A DNA stretch of 57,594 bases from CAZEHS01 sp964511875. Lineage in GTDB: Bacteria > Bacillota > Clostridia > Peptostreptococcales > Acidaminobacteraceae. The stretch is from contig CAZEHS010000010.1 in assembly GCA_964511875.1 (NCBI GenBank), positions 1 through 57,594 on the forward strand, given 5' to 3'. The translations under genes were made by a program, and so were the position numbers. The stretch's first letter is position 1; every line of letters begins with the position of its first letter. Below the pieces are notes generated by a model that did no database searches, was not told where the DNA came from, and worked only from the letters and a program-made list of their open reading frames with translations. Of this stretch, positions 26,192-35,249 are shown piece by piece.

Positions 26192-27577
26192 ATGTCTGAA
26201 TTGAGAACCAGCTTGCCCAAAATCGTGGTGGAATTACCAGGCCCCAAAGCACAAGCGATCATGGATGTCAGAGCGAAGAACGTTCCAGGCGGCGTATCCT
26301 CAGGTAGCATTCCAACCGTATGTGCCCGTGCTGAAGGCGCGATGATCGAGGATGTTGATGGAAATATAATCATGGATTTCGGCGGCGGTATCGGCGTTAT
26401 GAATATCGGTCACTGCAATCCGGAAATTACCGAGGTAATCCGTGAGCAGGCTGGCAAATTCCTTCATACCAGCATAAATGTTGTTCATTATGAGTCTTAC
26501 ATCCGTTTGGCTGAAAAGCTCAACAGCATAATCCCAGGCGATTTTGCCAAGAAAACAATGTTCGTTAACAGCGGCGCAGAAGCTGTTGAAAACGCACTTA
26601 AAATTGCAAAGAAATACACAAAAAGAAGTGAAGTCGTCACTTTCAACGGTGCTTTCCATGGCCGTACCCTTTATACGATGGCTCTGACCAGCAAAGTGAG
26701 ACCTTACAAACTCGGTTTCGGACCTTTCCCCGGCGGCATTAACCGTGCGGAATTCCCTTACGTATATCGCCGTCCTGCTGGCGTTAGCGAAGAAAATGCC
26801 ATTGCTTACTACATTGAAAAACTGGATGCTTTCTTCATGGAACACTGTGATCCGGAAGAAGTGGCTGCAATCATCATCGAGCCGTTACAAGGCGAGGGCG
26901 GATTCGTTCCTGCTCCCATCGAATATGTCAAATATCTGCGTCAGCTGTGTGACAAACATGGCATGCTGCTTGTCTGCGATGAGATTCAAACAGGATACTG
27001 CCGCACAGGCCGTATGTTCGCCAGCGAATACTGGGCAGAAGCAGGAGTTTATGCAGATATCACTACAACTGCAAAGTCCATCTCAGCTGGTCTTCCATTA
27101 AGCACTGTAACCGGCAGAGCAGAGATCATGGATGCTTCACAAGCCGGCGGTATCGGCGGAACATTCTGTGGAAACCCAGTTGCAACAGCTGTAGGCCTGA
27201 AAGTGATTGAGATCATGGAACGGGATGACTATGCTGCTAAAGCCCGTCGCATCAATGAAATAACCATGAAGCGACTGAACGAAATGAAGAGCAAATATGA
27301 AATCATCGGTGACGTACGGGCTATGGGCGCCATGATGGCCTTCGAGCTGGTAAAAGACCGCGTAACAAAAGAGCCTGCAAAAGACGAACTGAAAGCTATC
27401 ATCAAGGAATGCAACAAGAATGGTCTTGTTGTTCTGGATTCCGGCGTTCGCGGCAACAACGTACGCTTCCTGATGCCCCTTTGCATTACTGAAGAACAGC
27501 TGGTTTGCGGACTGGACATCATCGAAGATGCTGTTCGGTTGACAATCGGCTTGGGTGAAAATGAGAAAGTAGGCTAG
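26192..27577 (+). CDS. gabT: 4-aminobutyrate aminotransferase
   Basis: 461 residues, class III PLP aminotransferase. Visible motifs: NSGAEAVENALKIAK, the GAFHGRT loop, CDEIQTGYCRTG with the pyridine-N-binding Asp, and the PLP Lys295 in TTTAKSISAGLP. It converts GABA plus 2-oxoglutarate to succinate semialdehyde plus glutamate. Context makes GABA the likely substrate: the next gene reduces the product and the abf operon carries the following steps. ATG follows AAGGAGG. Driven by its own sigma-54 promoter. Confidence 0.92.
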   Translation: MSELRTSLPKIVVELPGPKAQAIMDVRAKNVPGGVSSGSIPTVCARAEGAMIEDVDGNIIMDFGGGIGVMNIGHCNPEITEVIREQAGKFLHTSINVVHYESYIRLAEKLNSIIPGDFAKKTMFVNSGAEAVENALKIAKKYTKRSEVVTFNGAFHGRTLYTMALTSKVRPYKLGFGPFPGGINRAEFPYVYRRPAGVSEENAIAYYIEKLDAFFMEHCDPEEVAAIIIEPLQGEGGFVPAPIEYVKYLRQLCDKHGMLLVCDEIQTGYCRTGRMFASEYWAEAGVYADITTTAKSISAGLPLSTVTGRAEIMDASQAGGIGGTFCGNPVATAVGLKVIEIMERDDYAAKARRINEITMKRLNEMKSKYEIIGDVRAMGAMMAFELVKDRVTKEPAKDELKAIIKECNKNGLVVLDSGVRGNNVRFLMPLCITEEQLVCGLDIIEDAVRLTIGLGENEKVG

Positions 27578-27670
27578 AACAAAAAATATCAGGTCTCATG
27601 GCAGCCCTTTACACGGATTCGTTCAAGAATCTGTGCCTGCCTGGATCAGATTTCCTGAGAGGATGATTCT

Positions 27671-28786
27671 ATGAAGCTTTTTAAACTACCTACCCAGATT
27701 CACAAGTTTGATCAATTCAAAGGCTTTGCTGAAGAATTCAGCATCGGCGAAGGGGATTTGGTGCTGACCCATCAGTTCATCTTCGATCCTTACATGAAAG
27801 CGCTGAATCTGAAAGCGGATTTCCTAATGCAGGAAAAATATGGTGCAGGAGAACCTTCCGATGAAATGATCGATGCCGTCATGGCAGATGTTAAAGGGAA
27901 ACCTTACAAACGGATCATAGCTATCGGCGGCGGAACAATCATCGACATCGCAAAACTTCTGATTTTTGAGGAAATCGGTGATACACTGGCCATGTTCGAA
28001 CGGCGCGTTGATTTTGTCAAGAACAAGCAGCTGATCATCGTACCCACCACCTGCGGAACAGGCAGCGAAGTAACGAACCTCTCCATCGTAGAACTCAAAT
28101 CCAAGCACACTAAGCTGGGCCTTGCTTTGGATGAGATGTACCCTGATTTCGCTGTGCTGATCCCAGAACTGATCAATGGTCTGCCATACAAATTCTTCGT
28201 ATACAGCTCCATTGACGCCCTGATTCACGCCATCGAATCCTATGTCTCACCTAATGCCAATGTGTACACCCAGATGTTCAGCTTGAAATCAGCAGAACTG
28301 ATTCTCAAAGGGTATCTGGAACTGATTGAAAAAGGCGAAGCTCACCGTTTTGCCATCATGGAAAATTTTGTTATCGGCAGTAACTATTCAGGAATATCTT
28401 TCGGGAATGCGGGTGTCGGAGCTGTTCACGCCATGTCATATCCCGTGGGCGCAGCCTATCATGTTCCGCACGGCGAAGCCAATTACCAGTTTTTCACAGA
28501 AGTCTTCAAGGCATACAACCGTTTGAGCCCGAATGGGAAAATCAAGGAGCTTAATGTGTTCCTTGCTGATATCCTGAAGGTTAATCCGGATACTGTTTAC
28601 GATTCAATTGAAATGGTTCTGGACAAGCTGCTCAGCAAGCGGCCGCTTCGTGAATACGGCATGAAATCAGAAGAAGTTGAGGGTTTCACGAATGCAGTAA
28701 TTGAAAAGCAGCAGCGTCTGCTCAACAACAACTACGTGCCGCTTTCCAGAGAAGAGATCATGGCCATCTATCAGAACCTGTACTAA
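27671..28786 (+). CDS. 4hbD: 4-hydroxybutyrate dehydrogenase (iron-type alcohol dehydrogenase family)
   Basis: 371 residues. NAD-binding GGGTIIDIAKL and PTTCGTGSEVT motifs, and metal-site histidines in SIDALIHAIESY, VGAVHAMSYPVG and HVPHGEAN, as in the Fe-ADH family. It reduces succinate semialdehyde to 4-hydroxybutyrate with NADH. It lies 93 nt after gabT with no clear terminator between them, so it is probably in the same transcript. Ribosome site GAGAGGA. A G+C-rich terminator follows. Confidence 0.93.
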   Translation: MKLFKLPTQIHKFDQFKGFAEEFSIGEGDLVLTHQFIFDPYMKALNLKADFLMQEKYGAGEPSDEMIDAVMADVKGKPYKRIIAIGGGTIIDIAKLLIFEEIGDTLAMFERRVDFVKNKQLIIVPTTCGTGSEVTNLSIVELKSKHTKLGLALDEMYPDFAVLIPELINGLPYKFFVYSSIDALIHAIESYVSPNANVYTQMFSLKSAELILKGYLELIEKGEAHRFAIMENFVIGSNYSGISFGNAGVGAVHAMSYPVGAAYHVPHGEANYQFFTEVFKAYNRLSPNGKIKELNVFLADILKVNPDTVYDSIEMVLDKLLSKRPLREYGMKSEEVEGFTNAVIEKQQRLLNNNYVPLSREEIMAIYQNLY

Positions 28787-28821
28787 ATCAAAACATTGCT
28801 CAGATCAATCTATTGCTACAG

Positions 28822-28850
28822 GCACCCTGCCCCCACAGGGTGCTTTCTTT
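28822..28850 (+). terminator. Terminator after 4hbD
   Basis: Stem GCACCCTG/CAGGGTGC with a short loop, followed by TTTCTTT. Almost the same hairpin ends the last gene of the cluster at 37996. Confidence 0.88.
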
Positions 28851-28890
28851 ATGGCCGAAATGGATGCTTGTTTCGTCCTGACAGTTTCCA

Positions 28891-28918
28891 TTGACAAATA
28901 ATTCAGAAGTAATAGACT
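28891..28918 (+). promoter_or_regulatory. Sigma-A promoter of activator gene 3
   Basis: TTGACA (28891-28896), a 16-nt spacer and TAGACT (28913-28918). The flanking bases are also conserved with the promoter of paralogue A at 21564. Confidence 0.65.
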
Positions 28919-28960
28919 GTATTCATGACGGTTTAACGTTAATCGCGGAGGAGGAACAAC

Positions 28961-30721
28961 ATGCTGTCCTATGAATCGAATGGAATCATGGGAATCATTT
29001 TTCGTGAGGGGTCTATACTGACATTTTTGGATACGTATGAAAAGAAACTGATAATCGTTGACAGCAATGAGCTGATCATATACACGAATCGCAAGGCCCG
29101 TACATTTCTGCATATGATGAATTCGGATATCCAGGGAAAAAAGCTCAACAGATTATTTGACCTTCCTCAGCTCGGGGATGTTCTCAGGGAAGGAGTGAGC
29201 TACTGCTCCGTATCAGGGATGATCAGTGAGCAGTCTGTTAAGGTAAACATAAGCCCGGTTGAAATCAACATGGATATCGTCGGAGCAGTCATCGTTTTTG
29301 AGGATGACCCCAATGCAACGAATTATATCACCACGCTTAAACTGTGCAACAGTATCAGCCGGGAATTGGAATCCGTGTTCAATGCCTCATATGATGAAAT
29401 CGTTGAGACTGATAGTGCTGGAAATGTCATTAAAATGAATACCATTTATATGAAATTTTATAATATTGAATCAACGGATTTCGTAGGAAAAAATGTTCGT
29501 GAATTGGAGAAATCCGGAATTTTCAGCCCATCTGTTACGTTGATAGTTTTAAAGGAGCAGAAAAGGGTTTCAATCATTCAGAAGACCAATATGGATAAGG
29601 TTCTTATTGTAACCGGCAATCCCGTATTCGATGAGAATAAGAATCTGATTTCTGTGATCTGTATGTCCAAGGACATCACAGAAATGCATCAGCTTAAGGA
29701 AAAACTGGAGCAGGTTGAGAAGACCGCCCAGAAATACTACTACGAGCTGGAATTGCTGAAACAGAAGGATGAGCTGGAAGAAGTCATTCAATATCGAAGC
29801 AGTCAGATGGAACGGGTCATGACCATGGCTGCAAGAACAGCCCGTGTGGACTCGAATCTTCTGATTACCGGAGAATCAGGAGTAGGGAAGAGCATCCTGG
29901 CTGAGGCCATACACAATATGAGCGGCCGAAGCGGTCAGGATCTCATCAGTGTGAATTGCGGTGCTATTCCGGAATTGCTCTTGGAGTCGGAATTCTTCGG
30001 TTATGACAAAGGCGCGTTCACAGGTGCCCGTACCGAAGGGAAACTTGGGACGTTGGATCTGGCTGACAAGGGCACTCTGTTCCTGGATGAGATCAGTGAA
30101 CTGCCCATGCAGATGCAGGTGAAGCTGCTGAAGGTCATTCAGGGGAAAAAATTCACTCGTGTCGGTGGCACGAAGACCATCGAATCAGATTTCAGGCTGA
30201 TAGCTGCATCTAATAAGAACCTTGAGGAAGAGGTCAAGGCCGGGCGCTTTCGTGAAGATCTGTTCTACCGCCTGAACGTTGTACCCATTGAGATTCCGCC
30301 TCTTAGAGAAAGGCAGGAAGACATTATCCTTCTTATCAATCATTTCTGGGGAAAACTGAACCGTAAATATGGTACAAGCAGACGGATGGCTCCGGATGTA
30401 TATGAGCTCATGTCGGAGTATCCATGGCCGGGAAATGTAAGGGAACTTGAAAACTGCGTTGAGCGGATCATGGTTACTGTGGACAAGGACTTGATTCAGG
30501 TCGTTGATCTTCCCCTTTTCCTACTGAATTATACACCTGCAGGGGATGACCGGAAGGGAATTGTTCCTCTTAACAAAGCGATTGAGGAATTGGAAAAGCG
30601 TCTTACTTTAAACGCTTATCGGCGTTACGGGACGACTTATAAGGCTGCAGAGGCTTTGGGTGTAAGCCAGTCCACCATCGTCCGGAAGCTCAATAAGTAC
30701 GGTTATATGGATAGCATTTGA
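28961..30721 (+). CDS. PAS-containing sigma-54-dependent activator (paralogue B)
   Basis: 586 residues, the same layout and length as the protein at 21636: two PAS-like regions, a linker, an AAA+ domain (Walker A GESGVGKS, GAFTGA) and a C-terminal HTH (AEALGVSQSTIVRKLNKYG). The HTH recognition segment VSQSTIVRKL is identical in both, so they probably bind the same DNA site. Differences are concentrated in the PAS part, so ligand response may differ (inference). The ATG follows GGAGGAGG. It lies upstream of the carbonic anhydrase operon, which has a sigma-54 promoter. Confidence 0.93.
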   Translation: MLSYESNGIMGIIFREGSILTFLDTYEKKLIIVDSNELIIYTNRKARTFLHMMNSDIQGKKLNRLFDLPQLGDVLREGVSYCSVSGMISEQSVKVNISPVEINMDIVGAVIVFEDDPNATNYITTLKLCNSISRELESVFNASYDEIVETDSAGNVIKMNTIYMKFYNIESTDFVGKNVRELEKSGIFSPSVTLIVLKEQKRVSIIQKTNMDKVLIVTGNPVFDENKNLISVICMSKDITEMHQLKEKLEQVEKTAQKYYYELELLKQKDELEEVIQYRSSQMERVMTMAARTARVDSNLLITGESGVGKSILAEAIHNMSGRSGQDLISVNCGAIPELLLESEFFGYDKGAFTGARTEGKLGTLDLADKGTLFLDEISELPMQMQVKLLKVIQGKKFTRVGGTKTIESDFRLIAASNKNLEEEVKAGRFREDLFYRLNVVPIEIPPLRERQEDIILLINHFWGKLNRKYGTSRRMAPDVYELMSEYPWPGNVRELENCVERIMVTVDKDLIQVVDLPLFLLNYTPAGDDRKGIVPLNKAIEELEKRLTLNAYRRYGTTYKAAEALGVSQSTIVRKLNKYGYMDSI

Positions 30722-30741
30722 GACTTTTAGGCTTAGGCTAA

Positions 30742-30792
30742 TGCAATACTGCATTAGCCTAGCGTTTATGCATCGGTTCAAACCGTTACAAA
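30742..30792 (+). promoter_or_regulatory. Tandem activator binding sites (UAS), carbonic anhydrase operon copy
   Basis: A 51-nt block aligned without gaps to 23462-23512. The second half from 30769 is TGCATCGG..CCGTTACAA. It ends 249 nt before the -24 element, against 247 nt at the permease. The first part overlaps a 12-bp palindrome TAGGCTAATGCA/TGCATTAGCCTA. Confidence 0.72.
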
Positions 30793-30835
30793 ATAGGAGT
30801 GTAAAAATCTAATGCATATATGAATTAATAGTATC

Positions 30836-30890
30836 AAAAAGCGCAGGATTCAGCTCTGGAAACAGACTGAAACCAGGCGCTTTTCTTTTC
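30836..30890 (+). terminator. Terminator after activator gene 3
   Basis: AAAAAGCGC pairs with GGCGCTTTT across a 30-nt interior, followed by CTTTTC. It has the same position relative to the activator site and sigma-54 promoter as the terminator at 23556. Confidence 0.65.
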
Positions 30891-31041
30891 GTGCATATAT
30901 AAACAACTATTCAAATAGTGCCTTATTTATCAAAACTAAAAGAAGAATTAACCAATCTATAGTATCAAACAGAGTGATTTTACGGAATAATACAAAAGTC
31001 GGTTTTGGCAGTTTTTTGCATAGAGGGGGGAAATGTTTATA

Positions 31042-31056
31042 TGGCATGTTTATTGC
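31042..31056 (+). promoter_or_regulatory. Sigma-54 promoter of the carbonic anhydrase/ALDH/ptb/buk operon
   Basis: TGGCAT (31042-31047), N5, TTGC (31053-31056). The predicted transcription start is near 31067, which argues against an ATG at 31065 as the start of the first gene. Confidence 0.9.
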
Positions 31057-31130
31057 ACTATTGAATGTCAACACCAATCAATACAGCCCCATTGGGCCTC
31101 AGACTAGAACTGAAGAGCGGGGTGAGGGAT

Positions 31131-31757
31131 GTGCAGAAGATCCTGGATGGGATAGTAAAATTCAGACGTGAGGATTTTGAGGCTCACAAAATGCTTTTCA
31201 AAGAATTGAAGGAGGAGCAGAAACCTCATACGCTCTTCATATCCTGTGTTGATTCCCGGATAAATCCAAATATGATCACGGGCACCTTACCCGGGGAATT
31301 ATTCATCATTCGCAATATGGCGAATATCGTTCCACCGTACAGCAGCTCTGCTGAGTATGCTTCGACGACATCAGCTGTCGAATATGCAGTGCTTCGTCTG
31401 GGGATCGAGAATATCATCATATGCGGTCACTCGAATTGTGGAGGATGTGAGGCGATTCTGAATCCCTCCGAAAATTTGGATCAACTGCCGCACACGAAGA
31501 AATGGTTGGAACTGATCAAGGGTGTTGGTGAGCATGTAGTGAGAGAAATTACTGAAAAGGAGCCGGAAGCACGAAGGTGGATGATGGAGCACAGTAATGT
31601 GGTGGAACAATTGAAGCATTTGATGACATACCCTTATATCCGCCAGAAGGTAGAAGCAGGACGGATGGAATTGAGTGGATGGCATTATATTATCGAAACT
31701 GGCGATATCTTCATTTACGACAAGAATATTGGCGAGTTCCTTTTGGCAAATGTGTAA
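31131..31757 (+). CDS. Beta-class carbonic anhydrase
   Basis: 209 residues from a GTG start. Zinc ligands appear in CVDSR (Cys39, with the Asp-Arg dyad) and GHSNCGGC. It interconverts CO2 and bicarbonate. A longer frame from an ATG at 31065 would begin at or before the predicted sigma-54 transcription start. The GTG at 31131 with GAGCGGGG upstream gives a family-typical N-terminus (QKILDGIVKFR). It leads an operon with aldehyde dehydrogenase, ptb and buk. It might supply bicarbonate for pyruvate carboxylase or handle CO2 from fermentation (inference). Confidence 0.88.
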   Translation: MQKILDGIVKFRREDFEAHKMLFKELKEEQKPHTLFISCVDSRINPNMITGTLPGELFIIRNMANIVPPYSSSAEYASTTSAVEYAVLRLGIENIIICGHSNCGGCEAILNPSENLDQLPHTKKWLELIKGVGEHVVREITEKEPEARRWMMEHSNVVEQLKHLMTYPYIRQKVEAGRMELSGWHYIIETGDIFIYDKNIGEFLLANV

Positions 31758-31782
31758 AACAACCGAAATAGGAGGAATGAAA

Positions 31783-33147
31783 ATGGAAGCCAAAGATTAT
31801 GTGAACGGATTGCTTGCAAAGGCCCACATCGCTCAAAAAGAGTTTGAAAAGTATTCGCAGGAACAGGTGGATGAAGCCGTCCGTGCAATTGGTAAGGCAG
31901 TTTATGACAATGGAGAGATGTTGGCACGTTTGGCGGTTGATGAGACGAAAATGGGCATTTATGAAGATAAGATAGTCAAGAACAAAGGCAAATCAAAAGC
32001 AGTCTGGAATAAACTCAAAGGCGTCAAAAGCAGAGGCATTCTTCGCTACATTGAGGAAGAAGGCCTTGTTGAAGTTGGGAAACCGATCGGCGTCATTGGA
32101 GCAGTGACACCGGTGACCAATCCTACGATGACACCCATGCAGAATGCGATGATCGTGCTTAAAGGCGGGAATGCCCTGATCGTATGCCCCCATCCTAGCG
32201 GAAAGAAATCCGGAATCAAGACAGTGGAAGTAATGAATGATGCTCTGGCAAAAATAGGTGCCCCCAAAAACCTTATTCAGATAGTTGAGGAACCCACGGT
32301 GGAAATAACCACATTAGTCATGCAGCTTTCGGATCTGTGTATCTCAACCGGAGGCCCTGCAATGGTGAAAGCTGCTTACAGCAGTGGAAAGCCGGCATTC
32401 GGAGTCGGACCTGGCAATGTGCAGTGCTTGATAGACGGGGATGCGGATATTGAAGAGGTAGTGCCTAAATTAGTTAAAGGAAGAATATATGACAATGGCG
32501 TTTTATGCACCTGTGAGCAAAGCGCGATCTGTCCTGCTGATAAATATGATGCCCTGATAACAGGATTAGTCAATAAGGGCGCCTATTACGTGGAGAAAGC
32601 AGAAGAAATAGATGCTCTGAGGAAAGCATTATTCCCGAATGGTTACATAAACAAGGTCTGTGTAGGCGCTTCTCCTGTGGATATTGCTAAATTGGCAGGA
32701 ATAGACATTCCTGAGGATACAAAATTATTGGTAGTGAAAGTCAAGGGTTCAGGAAAAGATGACTTCCTGTCAAAAGAAAAAATGTGTCCTGTATTGTCAG
32801 CATACAGCTACGATACTTGGGAAGAAGCGGTTGCTGTTGCCAAAGCCAACCTCGATAACGAAGGAAAAGGCCATAGCGCGGTCATACATTCCTATACAAA
32901 AGAGAATATCGAGTATGCCGCACAAATACTCCCTGTATCCCGTTTTGCAGTCAATCAGGTAGGCTCAAGCGGACTTGGGGGATCATTCATGAATGGTCTT
33001 AAGCCAACAGGTACACTTGGCTGCGGTTCCTGGGGAAACAACAGCATCAGTGAAAATCTCTGGTTCAATCATCTGATCAACATAAGTCGAATTTCATATG
33101 AGATTCCAGGAATAGCTGTCCCAACCGATGATGAGATCTGGGACTGA
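31783..33147 (+). CDS. CoA-acylating aldehyde dehydrogenase (succinate semialdehyde type likely)
   Basis: 455 residues of the acylating aldehyde dehydrogenase family that includes SucD and butyraldehyde dehydrogenase. Catalytic Cys242 lies in DNGVLCTCEQS; NAD-binding segments PVTNPTMTPMQN and GVGPGNVQC are present. It converts an aldehyde, CoA and NAD to acyl-CoA and NADH, or the reverse. The ATG at 31783 is 7 nt from AGGAGG; another at 31777 is too close. With aminotransferases and ptb/buk nearby, succinate semialdehyde or a similar amino-acid-derived aldehyde is likely, but the specificity cannot be read from sequence. Confidence 0.88.
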   Translation: MEAKDYVNGLLAKAHIAQKEFEKYSQEQVDEAVRAIGKAVYDNGEMLARLAVDETKMGIYEDKIVKNKGKSKAVWNKLKGVKSRGILRYIEEEGLVEVGKPIGVIGAVTPVTNPTMTPMQNAMIVLKGGNALIVCPHPSGKKSGIKTVEVMNDALAKIGAPKNLIQIVEEPTVEITTLVMQLSDLCISTGGPAMVKAAYSSGKPAFGVGPGNVQCLIDGDADIEEVVPKLVKGRIYDNGVLCTCEQSAICPADKYDALITGLVNKGAYYVEKAEEIDALRKALFPNGYINKVCVGASPVDIAKLAGIDIPEDTKLLVVKVKGSGKDDFLSKEKMCPVLSAYSYDTWEEAVAVAKANLDNEGKGHSAVIHSYTKENIEYAAQILPVSRFAVNQVGSSGLGGSFMNGLKPTGTLGCGSWGNNSISENLWFNHLINISRISYEIPGIAVPTDDEIWD

Positions 33148-33159
33148 TGGAGGTATAGG

Positions 33160-34074
33160 ATGATAAGGAGTTTTGTTGAGTTGATTGAAAAGGTACAGGC
33201 CGGCGAGCCTCAGATCATATCGGTGGCAGTTGCGCAGGATACGGATGTGTTGTCCGCTGTCAACAATGCATTCAAGATGGGAATTGCCAATTCAATCCTC
33301 GTAGGGGATAAGGAACAGATTGAAGAAATTGCTGCGGGAATCGGCATGGACACAGGCAATTTTGAAATCATTGACATCAAGGACAAAACGGAAGCCTGTA
33401 ACCACGCTGTGAAACTGGTGAGAGACGGAAGAGCATCCCTTCCGATGAAGGGATTTGTTGAAACACCGGATATACTGAAGGCTGTACTGAATCCTGATAC
33501 CGGTCTTAAGACAGGCAATCTGATCAGCCATGTGGGCGTACTGGAGGTAGCGGGATTTGACAGATTATTCATTGTCAGCGATTCAGCAATGACAATCGCT
33601 CCCACATTGGAAAATAAGGTGGATATAATCAACAGCAGTGTCAGGATTGCAAATGCACTGGGAAACCATGAGCCGAAGGTGGCTGTTCTTTGCGCAGTGG
33701 AGAAAGTGAATCCTAAAATGCCCGCAACACTTGATGCCGCAGAGCTTACAAGAATGAATGAACAGGGAATCATCAGAGGCTGTCTGGTAAAAGGTCCACT
33801 TGCTATAGATAATGCGGTTTCGCTTGAGGCTGCGAAGCATAAGGGGATCAGTCATCCTGTTGCAGGCAACGCAGATATCCTGATTGCGCCGGATATTGAA
33901 GCAGGTAATATCCTGAATAAGTCCATGGAGTACTTTGCAAGAGCTGAAAAAGCCGGGGTCATAATGGGTGCGAAAACACCGATCATACTGACATCCAGAG
34001 CAAGCTCGGACACATCAAAGCTGAATTCCATCGCGCTTGGCGTATTAGTAGTCCAACAACTTGGAAAGGAGTGA
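33160..34074 (+). CDS. ptb: Phosphate butyryltransferase (phosphate acyltransferase)
   Basis: 304 residues, the short phosphate acetyl/butyryltransferase form with VGDKEQIEEIA, the conserved ISHVGVLEV and the FIVSDSAMTIAP motif. It converts an acyl-CoA to acyl-phosphate, followed by the kinase encoded next. It begins 12 nt after the aldehyde dehydrogenase and ends in the ribosome site of buk. The acyl chain could be butyryl or another short acid. Confidence 0.93.
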   Translation: MIRSFVELIEKVQAGEPQIISVAVAQDTDVLSAVNNAFKMGIANSILVGDKEQIEEIAAGIGMDTGNFEIIDIKDKTEACNHAVKLVRDGRASLPMKGFVETPDILKAVLNPDTGLKTGNLISHVGVLEVAGFDRLFIVSDSAMTIAPTLENKVDIINSSVRIANALGNHEPKVAVLCAVEKVNPKMPATLDAAELTRMNEQGIIRGCLVKGPLAIDNAVSLEAAKHKGISHPVAGNADILIAPDIEAGNILNKSMEYFARAEKAGVIMGAKTPIILTSRASSDTSKLNSIALGVLVVQQLGKE

Positions 34075-34078
34075 TCAT

Positions 34079-35191
34079 ATGGACAGGAGATATACCTTCT
34101 TAGTAATCAATCCCGGTTCCACCTCAACGAAAATATCCATCTTTGAAAATGATAAAGAGACAATGACAGAGACAACCAACCACTCATCAGAAGAAATACA
34201 TGCTTATAAGGAAATATACGATCAATTTGATTTCCGTAAAGAACTGATTATGAAAAAGCTTGCTGAAAAGAACATTGATTTGTCCGGATTCTCAGCAGTC
34301 ATCGCCCGCGGGGGTAACATGAAGCCTGTAGTAGGCGGCACATACCAGGTGAACGAAGAAATGCTGAAGGATTTGAGGATAGGTGTCATGGGTCAGCATG
34401 CTTCCAATTTGGGAGGAGGGCTTGCTTACTCAATCGCTCAGGAATTAGGTTTGAAGGCATATGTTGTAGATCCTGTTGTCGTGGACGAGTTTGAACCCTT
34501 AGCCAGAATCTCAGGAACAGCACTGATAGCAAGAAAATCAAAGGATCATCCATTGAATCAAAAGGCAGTGGCAAGGGCTGCAGCGGCTGAGATGGGCGGG
34601 AAATATGAGGATTACAATTTCATCATCGCACACTTGGGCGGAGGCATATCCGTCGGTACGCATAAAAAGGGAAGAATGATCGATGTGAACAACGCCCTTG
34701 ACGGTGACGGGCCCATGTCTCCCGAGCGATGCGGAGGGATCCCTTTTGGAACTTTGATGGACCTGTGCTATTCAGGTGAATACACAAAACAGGAGCTTAG
34801 AAAGAAATTCGTTGGCGGAGGCGGATTGGTAAGCTACCTTGGTACGAACGACGGACGCGAAGTTGGCCGCCGCATTAAAGAGGGAGACGATTATGCAAGG
34901 CTCATATATGAAGCCATGGCATACCAGATTTCAAAGGAAATCGCAGGATCCTCAGCGGTGTTGAAGGGTGATGTCGATGCTATTCTTCTCACGGGTGGAC
35001 TGGCGTACGACGGGATGCTCATGGACTGGATTGAGGAACGGGTAGGGTTCATTGCTCCGGTTAAAGTATTTCCAGGAGAGCGGGAAATGGAAGCGTTGGC
35101 TTCGGGCGTCCTTCGTGTTTTAGAAAACAGAGAATATCTGCAATGCTATCCAAACGATCAGGAAGCGGTTCAACAGACTGAATCCGCCTGA
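34079..35191 (+). CDS. buk: Butyrate kinase
   Basis: About 370 residues of the ASKHA acyl kinase family: N-terminal NPGSTSTKISIF, HLGGGISVGTHKKGRMIDVNNA and a C-terminal LLTGGLAYD motif. It makes ATP from acyl-phosphate plus ADP. The ATG at 34079 follows AAGGAG (34066-34071), which overlaps the ptb stop, so ptb and buk are tightly coupled. Confidence 0.95.
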   Translation: MDRRYTFLVINPGSTSTKISIFENDKETMTETTNHSSEEIHAYKEIYDQFDFRKELIMKKLAEKNIDLSGFSAVIARGGNMKPVVGGTYQVNEEMLKDLRIGVMGQHASNLGGGLAYSIAQELGLKAYVVDPVVVDEFEPLARISGTALIARKSKDHPLNQKAVARAAAAEMGGKYEDYNFIIAHLGGGISVGTHKKGRMIDVNNALDGDGPMSPERCGGIPFGTLMDLCYSGEYTKQELRKKFVGGGGLVSYLGTNDGREVGRRIKEGDDYARLIYEAMAYQISKEIAGSSAVLKGDVDAILLTGGLAYDGMLMDWIEERVGFIAPVKVFPGEREMEALASGVLRVLENREYLQCYPNDQEAVQQTESA

Positions 35192-35249
35192 ATGCACATA
35201 GCTCTAACAGCGGCAGGATCATGAAAAAGGGAAAGGAAGGTGGTTTAAT

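Noticed and set aside
27600..27640. TGGCAG-N5-TACA before 4hbD as a fifth sigma-54 promoter
   Set aside because: The -12 part is wrong, and 4hbD is explained by read-through from gabT.
25978..31056. TGCATATATGCA-like palindromes as operators in their own right
   Set aside because: They fall inside or next to the 51-nt activator blocks and are better explained as part of them.
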